Shown here one piece after another: positions 1 to 6,618 of a DNA stretch of 14,110 nt. The notes beneath the pieces are model-generated. The model saw only the letters and a program-made list of their open reading frames with translations, was not told the origin of the DNA and did not search any database. The first letter of the stretch is position 1, and the number at the start of each line of letters is the position of its first letter. Source of the DNA: Chloroflexota bacterium (lineage in GTDB: Bacteria; Chloroflexota; UBA5177; JANWHV01); assembly GCA_028287725.1 (NCBI GenBank), contig JAQBPC010000143.1, positions 1-14,110 on the forward strand, written 5' to 3'. Made by a program: the position numbers and the translations under genes.

Positions 1-1174
1 TCACCGGATACGCCAGCGTCGCCACTGCCAGGGCCGCGGCAGCGGCGTTGATCCGGTGCGATCGCCAGATGCGCAGCACCCCGCCCGGCAGTCCAAGCAG
101 CACGCACACCACCGCGCCGAGCCCGACGACGCGTTCCCAGACGGGCGAGAAATGCCCTGTATTCGGCGATCGAAACAGTTGCCGAGCGCCCGACTCCCCG
201 GAGATCAGCCCCACAAGCTCGTGCAGCGCGGCCATGAAATTCGGCGCGAGGTAGCCAATCGTCACCGTGGCAACGAATACCAGCCAGAGGAGTGCCGTGA
301 CAATCAACAGCAGCGCCGCGCCGCCCGGTCCCTGGAGGAATGCCGTACGCAGCGATCCGGCGCACAACGCCGTGGTCGCCGTCCACAGCAGCAGAAATGC
401 GGCAAGCGCATAGCTCGTGAGATGATGGGTGGTCGCGACCATGAGAATCGCCGGCAACAGTGCGAGAGACAGGCCAAGCCGGTGGCTGATGGGACTGGAG
501 GGGCGGCGCGCCAGGATAAAGAGCACGAACAAGGCGATCGGTAAAGCAAACGATTCGTAGGAAAACTGTGCATCGAAAAATAGGAAGTTGGGATTTGTCA
601 TGTACAGCAGCGTGCCGATGCCTGCCACCCGCGCCGACCCGCTGACCTGCTCATAGAACAGATACAGCGCCAGCACGAGTATGAGGCGCGCTGCAACAAG
701 CATCAGCACGCCCGCACTGAAGAGCGAGAGCCCGCTTAAGCTGGTCAGTGCGCTCGTCACCATTTCAAGTGAGGGGTACAGCGGGCTAACCGGCAACAAA
801 GAGTTGCCGTGGAACAGATGGTGGCTGGTGAGAATGTCACTTGCGGTCCGCCAGTGCATGAACTCATCGACAAAACTGAAATACAACGGGCTGTGCAGGT
901 ATTTCACGCCGTACATCGCAAGGCCGAGTACCGCCACGAGCAGGAAGCGCTCACGCCCCGAGACGCCGCTCCAAAACAGGCGAGCGGCAATCGGCACGAA
1001 CAGCACCAGCAGGCCGATCCAGAAGATCAGCTCGGCGATCCCAAGCGCCGCGCGGGCAGCCGTATCCCCGAGGGCGACCAGCAGCAAGCCACACGCGGCG
1101 GTCAGGCACAGGGCGGATGCCCATGCAAAGCCGGCAGCCTTCGAGTCGCCGGGTAACGTCGCAGCTCCATCCAT
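1..1174 (-). CDS. Multi-pass membrane protein, GT-C/polysaccharide-polymerase-like (3' end beyond the window)
   Basis: The frame stays open for 391 codons from ATG at 1174 to the window edge without a stop, so the C-terminus is missing. The protein is very hydrophobic, with about 8-10 likely membrane segments: around residues 16-36, 46-67, 76-92, 153-174, 207-221, 233-249, 253-272, 286-308, 349-366 and 377-390. The first large loop carries an acidic pair (D103, E104) followed by HW (107-108). The next loop has LPVSPLYPSLE (127-137), and later loops have an FFDAQFSYESFALP-type stretch (199-212) and THHLTSY (249-255). An acidic pair in the first outer loop is typical of GT-C glycosyltransferases, which use lipid-linked sugar donors outside the membrane. 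Wzy-type polymerases look similar at this level, so the exact role is inferred. The start is supported by GGAAG seven bases upstream and by direct abutment to a stop codon at 1175-1177. It is the last visible gene of the minus-strand glycosyltransferase operon. Confidence 0.85.
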   Translation of the reverse strand, partial: MDGAATLPGDSKAAGFAWASALCLTAACGLLLVALGDTAARAALGIAELIFWIGLLVLFVPIAARLFWSGVSGRERFLLVAVLGLAMYGVKYLHSPLYFSFVDEFMHWRTASDILTSHHLFHGNSLLPVSPLYPSLEMVTSALTSLSGLSLFSAGVLMLVAARLILVLALYLFYEQVSGSARVAGIGTLLYMTNPNFLFFDAQFSYESFALPIALFVLFILARRPSSPISHRLGLSLALLPAILMVATTHHLTSYALAAFLLLWTATTALCAGSLRTAFLQGPGGAALLLIVTALLWLVFVATVTIGYLAPNFMAALHELVGLISGESGARQLFRSPNTGHFSPVWERVVGLGAVVCVLLGLPGGVLRIWRSHRINAAAAALAVATLAYPV

Positions 1175-1273
1175 TCAGCCGCTTCCCTTGCGCTTGCGCC
1201 CCTTGGCGGGGACGGGTTGCCGCGGGTAGGCACGGCCGGCGGCGATTGGGGAAGTAGGAAGTGCGCCGCTCAT
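1175..1273 (-). CDS. Possible 32-residue mini-ORF linking the GT4 and membrane-protein genes
   Basis: The ATG at 1273-1271 overlaps the TGA of the upstream GT4 gene in an ATGA junction. It has AGGGGG seven bases upstream, and its own TGA (1177-1175) abuts the ATG of the membrane protein. The predicted peptide is proline-rich and ends in a basic run (KGRKRKGSG). No family is recognised. It may be a real small protein, a relay that keeps ribosomes coupled between two genes, or a chance open frame in a 95-nt spacer. The SD and the two exact junctions favour translation, but nothing shows a function. Confidence 0.3.
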   Translation of the reverse strand: MSGALPTSPIAAGRAYPRQPVPAKGRKRKGSG

Positions 1274-2583
1274 GGCGTGGCCCCCTGTGCTGCCGCGCGC
1301 GCAATTGCGGCCGGCTCTTCCGGAGGTGACGAAGTAGCCCCCAGCTCGAACCCAGACGAGGCAGCCGACGTACCGCGCAGAACCCGCGTATAGGCACGCT
1401 CGACCAGAGGAGCCACCCGGCTCACGTGGAACTGGGTGACATGCGCAACGGCGGCGCGGCCCATCTGCTCGCGAAGATCGCGGTCGTTCAGGAGGCGTAC
1501 GATTGCCGCGCGCAGGGCACCTGGATCGCCGGGCCGCACAAGAATACCGGTCTCGCCATCCGCGATCAGCTCGGGTAGGCCGCCGATCTTGGAGGCAATA
1601 ACCGGACGGCCACTGGCCATCGCCTCCAGCGCTACGATACCTCCCGGCTCCGGCCAGACGGAGGGTACCAGCGCCAGCAGGCAGCGGCGCCAGGCCCACA
1701 TCACCGCGGCATGCGGCCAGCTATGGAGCATGCGAACGCCGGTGGGCAGCGAGGTCGGGGTATCGGCACAGGGCCTACCAATGAGCACCAACGGCGGCGC
1801 GTCACGAAGGCCGGCATAGGCGGCGAGCAACACAGCCACGCCCTTGTCGCGCGTGAGGTCACCGGCGAACATCAGGAAATCGCCGTCGGGAAGTTGACTG
1901 AGCTCCGGTGGCGGCTCGCCACGCAGATCGGCGACGTCGTCCGGTACGAAGTTTGGCACGATGTCGCTCTGCGTCGGTGAGATGGCATTCCCGGCGGCAA
2001 CGGCGCGGCTCACGGGCAGGTACCAGTCCACCGCGTGCCGCTCTAAGGGGCTCATCGCCCAGTTTGCCAGCACGATGGGCACACCTTTCGCCGCGCCGTA
2101 GTGATCGGTGGCGCAGCGCAAGCACTTGATGATGCCAGGCCCGGCACACGGTGCCCCCTGATACATCCAGCGTTTCTTCACGCAGAGCAGGCTGTAATCG
2201 TGCAGACTGAGTATGAGCTTGGCCCGGCTCGCGGCCTTGAGCGGCAAGTAGGAGTGAACCAGCCAGTTGTGCGCGTGCACGATTTGTGGTCGCTCTCGAG
2301 CCAGCACCCGGCGCAACTGCCACGCCAACCCGGGATCGGGCATGGGCGGTACATGCCTCCGGTCGGTCTGCTGGTATAGCCGGGAAATCCGCTGGGCGAC
2401 GCCGCGCAGGCGATGCACGCGGACTGCGCCATCCAACTCTTCCTCCGCTGTGCCGGGTTGCCGCAGGGTGGCCACCGATACGTCATGGCCCCGTGCAGCC
2501 AGTGCGGCGCTCAATGCCCGCACATGTTGCTCTTCCCCGCCCAACGTCGGCGGGTAGAACTGCGTGAGCATCAGGACACGCAT
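1270..2583 (-). CDS. Glycosyltransferase family 4 (GT-B fold)
   Basis: A retaining GT4 of 437 residues that would transfer a sugar from a nucleotide-sugar donor to a lipid-linked oligosaccharide at the inner face of the membrane. The N-terminal Rossmann half opens with MRVLMLTQFYPP and has the glycine-rich GGEEQHV loop (15-21). The C-terminal half has the GD.TRDKG donor-site segment (241-248). It also has the E-x7-E motif (E312, E320) in PEPGGIVALEAMASG, followed by the usual GLPELI..GETGILV stretch. Cysteines C134, C146, C154 and C157 lie together in an insert after the first half and could bind a metal or form a structural knot, which is uncommon. The frame stays open to 2643, but ATG 2583 begins the conserved strand and has GGGAG seven bases upstream. 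It overlaps the upstream fusion gene by 13 nt. Donor and acceptor cannot be read from the sequence. The last 35 residues look disordered. Confidence 0.93.
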   Translation of the reverse strand: MRVLMLTQFYPPTLGGEEQHVRALSAALAARGHDVSVATLRQPGTAEEELDGAVRVHRLRGVAQRISRLYQQTDRRHVPPMPDPGLAWQLRRVLARERPQIVHAHNWLVHSYLPLKAASRAKLILSLHDYSLLCVKKRWMYQGAPCAGPGIIKCLRCATDHYGAAKGVPIVLANWAMSPLERHAVDWYLPVSRAVAAGNAISPTQSDIVPNFVPDDVADLRGEPPPELSQLPDGDFLMFAGDLTRDKGVAVLLAAYAGLRDAPPLVLIGRPCADTPTSLPTGVRMLHSWPHAAVMWAWRRCLLALVPSVWPEPGGIVALEAMASGRPVIASKIGGLPELIADGETGILVRPGDPGALRAAIVRLLNDRDLREQMGRAAVAHVTQFHVSRVAPLVERAYTRVLRGTSAASSGFELGATSSPPEEPAAIARAAAQGATP

Positions 2584-4724
2584 GCCCGAGCTCCCGTCAC
2601 GCTTTGATACACGGCCAGCAGGTCCGCCGCGCAGTCGTCCCACGTGGGGAGATCAAAGGCCGGCGGTGTGACCGGACGTTCAAGGAGCTTGAGCACTACC
2701 GTCGCCACCTGCGCGGAATCGCTCCACAGGGGGATTGAACTGACCAACCCACGGTACGCTAATTCGCGCAGACCAGAGGTAGCGGCCACGAGTACCGGTC
2801 GCTTGAGCGTCAAAGCCTCAAGCGCGGCGATCGGATGAGTCTCAAACTCACTCAGCAGCGTGACCAGCGCCGCGCTCGCCAGAGCGGTTGCCATCGCCTT
2901 CCGATCGGCCGCCGGAATGCCGCGTATCTCCACTTTATCGGCTATGCCGAGCTCGACTGCCATATGGCGCAGCTCCGGCTCATAGGGGCCTTCGCCGATA
3001 ATCCACAAGGAAGCGTCCGGTCGTTGCTCGAGAATGGCGGGAAGGGCAGCGAGGATCCGTTGATGCCCTTTGTAGCGTTCGAGCCGGCCCACGGAGACGA
3101 TCAGCGACCCACCGGACCGGGGTTGAGGCGGTGACGGGGGCTCGCCGATATCGGCGCCATTCGGGATCACCACAAAACGGTCGGTCGGCAATCGCAAACG
3201 ACGGCCATAGTAATGTACTTCGAACGCAGCCACGGCGATCAGCTTGCTGGCGCGGGCCAGCAGCGGGTGAAGGAGGGCCAATTGAGCGCCTCGGCATGCA
3301 TGGCGAAACACGGAAGAGTGCCCGCCGCCGTGAAATGTGAGCACGTAGGGAATGCCGGCTCGCAGCGCCGCGAACATCGCCACGGGCGCCGCCAGGGTGT
3401 GATAAGACTGACAATGCACCACGTCCCAGCCGCCGCGCCGAATGATCCGGTACATGGCCGGGGCAAAATAATAGTCGCGTTTGGCGGGCCAGGCCCGTAC
3501 GCGCCGAACGATCACCCCCTCAATGCGCTCTTCGAGTGGCAGCAGGCCAGTTCTATCGGAGGTGAGTACGGTGACTTCGACGCCGCGACTGGCCAATCGT
3601 CTCGCCACCTGATGTACGTGGTGCTCTACCCCACCCACCAAGGGTAGGTAGCGAGCGGTCGCCATCAACACGCGAAGGGGGCGCGGCGAAACACTTGGAG
3701 GGGGCGGATTGACGGCCACAATGTGATCTGGCCTACGCCCCTTCAGCGGGTAGCGGCCGGTGAGATACCCGGCCAGCGTGTATGCCAGACCGCCCATAAT
3801 CGCGCCTGACCGCGCCGGCCCGCTCGCATCGAGGCGCAGAACAGCATCGGCCAGACCACGCAAGCAGGCACGGGGCAGAACTTTCGCCGTGTACGCCCGT
3901 TCGGAGGAAAGGCCGTCTTGCGCGCCGACGGTGGCCGCGACCTGCGCTTTGGAGCGGCCCTCGGCGTAGCAGCGCCTGGTAAAGTATTGCCACCGCGCCC
4001 GCTCTACCGGCACCTGGTGATAGACGATCGCACGCGGTTCGTACTGCAATGACCAGCGGCGCTCGGCACGAATGCGAATGCAGAGTTCCGTCTCCTCGCA
4101 ACCCGCGGCCGAGGCGCCGACACGACCGAGGGCGTTGCGAAAGCCGCCGGCCCCCAGGCAAATCGTTCGCCGATACGACATGTTGGCGCCGATCAAGTTG
4201 CGAACAGGGCCGGGCGCCGTGGGCATGCCGCGATAGGTGCAGCCCACAACCCAGTCGAACTCCATGGGAAACCAGGCCGGTCGGCCATCTTCCCACAACG
4301 GCTCGATTGAGCCGCCGGCTCCGGCAACTCGGGGATCCCGGTAGCACTGGCGCAGGTACGCCAGCCACATTGGGGAAGCTACGGCATCGTCGTCGAGAAA
4401 GGCGACGACATCGCCTCGCGCCGCCGCCAGGCCGCTATTGCGCGCCCCACTCAACCCACGGGACTCGTGGTTCTCCATAGCCGCCACGTCACGCAACTCC
4501 CCACACACGCGCTCAAGCAGCATTTTGTTGTGGTCCACCACGACGATCGTTTCCACGGCGGGAGTTTGCTGGGCTCGGACGGATTGAACGGCCGATGCCA
4601 GCGCTGCAAAGCGAGATTCCGCATAGGTACAAATGACGACGGAGATCGTAGGCTCGTGCCCAATAGCGGCGTCATTGCCGGTAGGGCGCTCGCCTCTGAT
4701 CTGTTGCCCAGCTTCAGTAGTCAC
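2571..4724 (-). CDS. Two-domain glycosyltransferase: N-terminal GT2 fused to C-terminal GT4
   Basis: A 717-residue protein joining two complete glycosyltransferases. Residues 27-330 are a GT-A fold GT2, starting with ISVVICTYAESRF, with a VVVDHN donor strand (61-66), the SGARNSGL loop (92-99), metal-binding DDD (111-113) and an acidic EETEL cluster (210-214). A weakly hydrophobic stretch (307-325) follows, typical of the subgroup that resembles archaeal glucuronosyltransferases of the AglG type; that likeness is from memory. After a proline-rich hinge (340-348), residues 350-710 are a GT4, with GGVEHHVHQVARRL (364-377), GRLERYKG (546-553) and E-x7-E (E628, E636). Both active sites look intact, so one polypeptide could add two successive sugars. 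GTG 4724 is preferred because GGGAGG lies nine bases upstream. A further GTG at 4775 is in frame but has no SD and reads out of frame through the upstream gene. It overlaps its neighbours by 11 and 13 nt. Confidence 0.93.
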   Translation of the reverse strand: MTTEAGQQIRGERPTGNDAAIGHEPTISVVICTYAESRFAALASAVQSVRAQQTPAVETIVVVDHNKMLLERVCGELRDVAAMENHESRGLSGARNSGLAAARGDVVAFLDDDAVASPMWLAYLRQCYRDPRVAGAGGSIEPLWEDGRPAWFPMEFDWVVGCTYRGMPTAPGPVRNLIGANMSYRRTICLGAGGFRNALGRVGASAAGCEETELCIRIRAERRWSLQYEPRAIVYHQVPVERARWQYFTRRCYAEGRSKAQVAATVGAQDGLSSERAYTAKVLPRACLRGLADAVLRLDASGPARSGAIMGGLAYTLAGYLTGRYPLKGRRPDHIVAVNPPPPSVSPRPLRVLMATARYLPLVGGVEHHVHQVARRLASRGVEVTVLTSDRTGLLPLEERIEGVIVRRVRAWPAKRDYYFAPAMYRIIRRGGWDVVHCQSYHTLAAPVAMFAALRAGIPYVLTFHGGGHSSVFRHACRGAQLALLHPLLARASKLIAVAAFEVHYYGRRLRLPTDRFVVIPNGADIGEPPSPPQPRSGGSLIVSVGRLERYKGHQRILAALPAILEQRPDASLWIIGEGPYEPELRHMAVELGIADKVEIRGIPAADRKAMATALASAALVTLLSEFETHPIAALEALTLKRPVLVAATSGLRELAYRGLVSSIPLWSDSAQVATVVLKLLERPVTPPAFDLPTWDDCAADLLAVYQSVTGARACVS

Positions 4725-5709
4725 GCATCGGTGCCTCCCTGGCCGGTGTTGTAGCAGTCTCCTGCTCGTAGGCACGCTGGCTAGCGTGGTAACGGCCCCA
4801 CATCCATCGTTCCTGCAGAATCGTCTTCAGCACCCGGCGGCCGTCTCGTAAGGCGCTCAAGTTGCTGACGCCATGTATGCGTTTCCCCTCGAAGCTGACT
4901 ACTTCGCGCACGCAGAGGTTCGCTTTTGCGACTCGAATATTGATCAGCGTCTCCACCTCAAAGCCATCGCAGTCTACGTTCAGCACGGGAAGGCAACGCG
5001 ACCAGAAGGCGTTGTAGCCGTAGCAGAGGTCCGTGTACCGCGTACCAAAGAGCAAGTTCACCAGCGTTGTCAGCACGCGGTTGCCCATGCGCCGGATCCG
5101 GGTAATGTCGCTACTGCCCGCCCCAGCGAGGAATCTCGAGCCCTTCGCGTAGTCCGCCCCGGCGAGCAGCGCGGCCACGAAGCGAGGAATCTCACTGGCA
5201 TCCGCCGACCCGTCGGCGTCGAGCGTCACGATAATGTCCCCGCGCGCTGCCGCGAAACCACAGGCAAGGGCATTGCCCTTGCCGCTGCGTGTATCCTGCA
5301 CCACGCGAACGCGGGGATGCACCGCTCGGACGACCGCGACTGTATCGTCGGTGGAATGGCCGTCGACCAGGATCACTTCGAAAATGTCCTTGGGCATCTG
5401 TGAAAGGACAAATGGAAGGTTTTTCGCCTCGTTGCGGGCAGGGATTACCACGGTCACACGCGGCTTGACCGTCTGCCCAGGCTCGGGGGCCGATCCCCCG
5501 TCACCCTCCGGACCGGCATTTCGCTTGGTCGCGAGATACTCCGAGCGCTTTTGATAGCCTGGGTCCTCGGCTACTCCATCGAGCGGAAATTTTTCTGCTG
5601 CGAGAGGGAACTCGAACGTCTCGCTTCCCGGCGCCCCGCTGTCGCGATCACTGGGAAACTTTACCGCCAGATCGATAATTCCTGGTGCTGGGTGCTCATC
5701 ATTGGCCAC
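4714..5709 (-). CDS. Glycosyltransferase family 2, dolichol-phosphate-mannose-synthase-like
   Basis: A 331-residue inverting GT2 of the polyprenyl-phosphate sugar synthase type. It would make a lipid-phosphate monosaccharide donor or extend a lipid-linked glycan in the cytoplasm. The GT-A domain spans about residues 84-285: VTVVIPARNEAKNLPFVL, ILVDGHSTDDT (113-123), the RSGKGNAL loop (141-148), the DAD metal motif (164-166), AKGSRF (188-193) and the DLCYGYNAF signature (227-235). No C-terminal membrane segments are present, unlike two-domain DPM homologues. Polyprenyl-phosphate sugars are the donors used by GT-C enzymes, so this gene may feed the membrane protein at 1-1174; that is inference. 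The first 80 residues are Pro/Gly/Glu-rich and probably disordered. GTG 5709 was chosen for GGAAGG ten bases upstream. In-frame starts at 5754 and 5784 lack an SD but would add 15 or 25 residues. It is the first gene of the minus operon. Confidence 0.9.
   Translation of the reverse strand: MANDEHPAPGIIDLAVKFPSDRDSGAPGSETFEFPLAAEKFPLDGVAEDPGYQKRSEYLATKRNAGPEGDGGSAPEPGQTVKPRVTVVIPARNEAKNLPFVLSQMPKDIFEVILVDGHSTDDTVAVVRAVHPRVRVVQDTRSGKGNALACGFAAARGDIIVTLDADGSADASEIPRFVAALLAGADYAKGSRFLAGAGSSDITRIRRMGNRVLTTLVNLLFGTRYTDLCYGYNAFWSRCLPVLNVDCDGFEVETLINIRVAKANLCVREVVSFEGKRIHGVSNLSALRDGRRVLKTILQERWMWGRYHASQRAYEQETATTPAREAPMRDY
4734..4739 (-). promoter_or_regulatory. Shine-Dalgarno site deciding the GTG start of the GT2-GT4 fusion
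   Basis: GGGAGG on the minus strand, nine bases before GTG 4724. It sits inside the 3' end of the preceding GT2 gene, so the fusion gene can start independently of, or be re-initiated after, termination at 4714. The in-frame GTG at 4775 has no such site. Confidence 0.6.
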
Positions 5710-5975
5710 GTGCCTGCCGCCTTCCAAGCTCTCTAGAGCAGCGCATTTTCGCATGTGCGGGCAGTACCCCGGGCGTATCGCCAAAAGACGCCGTTAGCGT
5801 GGACGCACGGGCATGTGTCCGTATCGCGAGTATCCGATCGGGGTCAGAAGAGCGAATATTGAAGTCGTCTATGGGTTAGTTGGCGCTAGCTTTTGGGCGG
5901 CGATCGCGCCGGGCCCGCTGGCATGGTGCGGTGAGGGATCGCACCCGTAGATCACGCCGAAACTGCCTACCGGGT

Positions 5976-6022
5976 CGTACCAACGTATTGGCGGCGTGCT
6001 TAGCTAGAGCGCCGCTGGTACG
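5976..6022. repeat. Bulged hairpin in the leader of the GT operon
   Basis: CGTACCA (5976-5982) and GCGGCG (5991-5996) together pair with the unbroken run CGCCGCTGGTACG (6010-6022). This gives 7+6 bp with an 8-nt one-sided bulge and a 13-nt loop. It lies between the candidate promoter and the first gene, so it would be transcribed. No known riboswitch consensus was recognised. Confidence 0.45.
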
Positions 6023-6031
6023 GCATTGGCC

Positions 6032-6051
6032 GCACATCGTCGACGATGTGC
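6032..6051. repeat. Perfect 20-bp palindrome, candidate operator
   Basis: GCACATCGTCGACGATGTGC is exactly its own reverse complement, with no loop. The size and symmetry suit a dimeric regulator binding to DNA. It lies about 90 nt downstream of the predicted minus-strand start point, where a bound protein could block elongation. It is not followed by a T run, so it is not a terminator. Confidence 0.45.
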
Positions 6052-6145
6052 CCTGGTTAGTAACGCTGCATGCCGACTACAGTGTCCCCTTCACTCCTCC
6101 AGTACCATAGACATCTGTCGTGTCTACGGTGTCCACGATTGTATT

Positions 6146-6174
6146 AGCATAAATGCCGCGATTTTAGGAGTCAA
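6146..6174 (-). promoter_or_regulatory. Candidate sigma70-type promoter for the minus-strand GT operon
   Basis: On the minus strand, TTGACT (6174-6169) and TATGCT (6151-6146) are separated by exactly 17 bp, matching five and four of six consensus positions. Initiation would fall near 6139, giving a leader of roughly 430 nt to GTG 5709. No better pair was seen closer to the gene. A single promoter-like match is weak evidence, and promoter preferences in this organism are unknown. Confidence 0.4.
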
Positions 6175-6258
6175 TACGCGACCAGCATCGTTTTTGGCCC
6201 TTCAGGAAGAGCCACCCACGCGACAGCTCATTTTCCTCCTGGAAGGAGGCTATCGTTG

Positions 6259-6348
6259 GTGAGTGCGTGTGCATCCGACCTTGTGAAAGTCGAGGTGCGG
6301 CACGCGGTGAGACGCACGATCGCGTCCCAAGTGTCCATACGATGCTGA
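6259..6348 (+). CDS. Doubtful 29-residue ORF behind a strong Shine-Dalgarno site
   Basis: AAGGAGG (6243-6249), a very good anti-SD match, precedes TTG 6256 and GTG 6259 by 6 and 9 nt. The frame then runs 29 codons to TGA at 6346. The peptide is basic in its second half with cysteines near both ends, and no family is recognised. CCTCC (6235-6239) can pair with the GGAGG of the SD across a 5-nt loop, which would hide the site in RNA. There is no clear plus-strand promoter. It may equally be a chance purine run. Confidence 0.15.
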   Translation: MSACASDLVKVEVRHAVRRTIASQVSIRC

Positions 6349-6533
6349 GTATGTGGCTACCCTGGTCATTACCGCGCATAGCTCGCTGGTAAGCCCGGCT
6401 GGGGCATCCCAGTGGTGTATGTGCGATGGCGTGATGCTTGCATTGGATGAGGGGGACTCGGCGGCCGGTTCGCCGGGCCGCGCGACCGCCTTCGTGGCAG
6501 TGCCGGCCGCGCTCCCGGGTACAACCAACGACG

Positions 6534-6569
6534 AACAGGGGACCGGTACAATCGTACCGGTCCCCTGTT
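6534..6569 (-). terminator. Intrinsic terminator of GH26-A
   Basis: Two perfect 16-nt arms (6534-6549 and 6554-6569) enclose a 4-nt loop, beginning 49 nt past the GH26-A stop codon. On the minus strand the hairpin is followed by a moderately T-rich stretch (TTCGTCGTTGGTTG); on the plus strand it is followed by GTCTAGCGG. It therefore fits best as the minus-strand terminator, though the T tract is weak. It separates GH26-A transcription from the GT operon beyond. Confidence 0.7.
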
Positions 6570-6618
6570 GTCTAGCGGCCTGCGCTGCGGCTGGTCTCTG
6601 CAGCCGCGTTACTTCCGA

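Larger units (their letters stand above)
5710..6533. other. Long non-coding region between the GT operon and the GH26-A terminator
   Basis: About 820 nt with no reading frame that resembles a protein family. It is locally richer in A+T (about 6120-6240) than the genes around it. It holds a near-consensus minus-strand promoter (6146-6174), a bulged dyad (5976-6022), a perfect palindrome (6032-6051) and a doubtful small plus-strand ORF behind a strong SD (6243-6348). Open frames on both strands here read as low-complexity Arg/Pro/Ser runs without SD sites. The likeliest role is promoter plus untranslated leader for the minus-strand glycosyltransferase operon. Confidence 0.6.

Noticed and set aside
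56..1229. Several plus-strand open frames opposite the left-edge membrane protein (56-544, 681-1229, 809-1156)
   Set aside because: They are Arg/Gln/Pro-rich with no motifs, and the minus strand here gives one continuous, clearly membrane-type protein of 391 residues.
6534..6569. The 16-bp inverted repeat as a transposon end or attachment site
   Set aside because: There is no transposase or integrase nearby and no second copy. Its place 49 nt after a stop codon fits a terminator.
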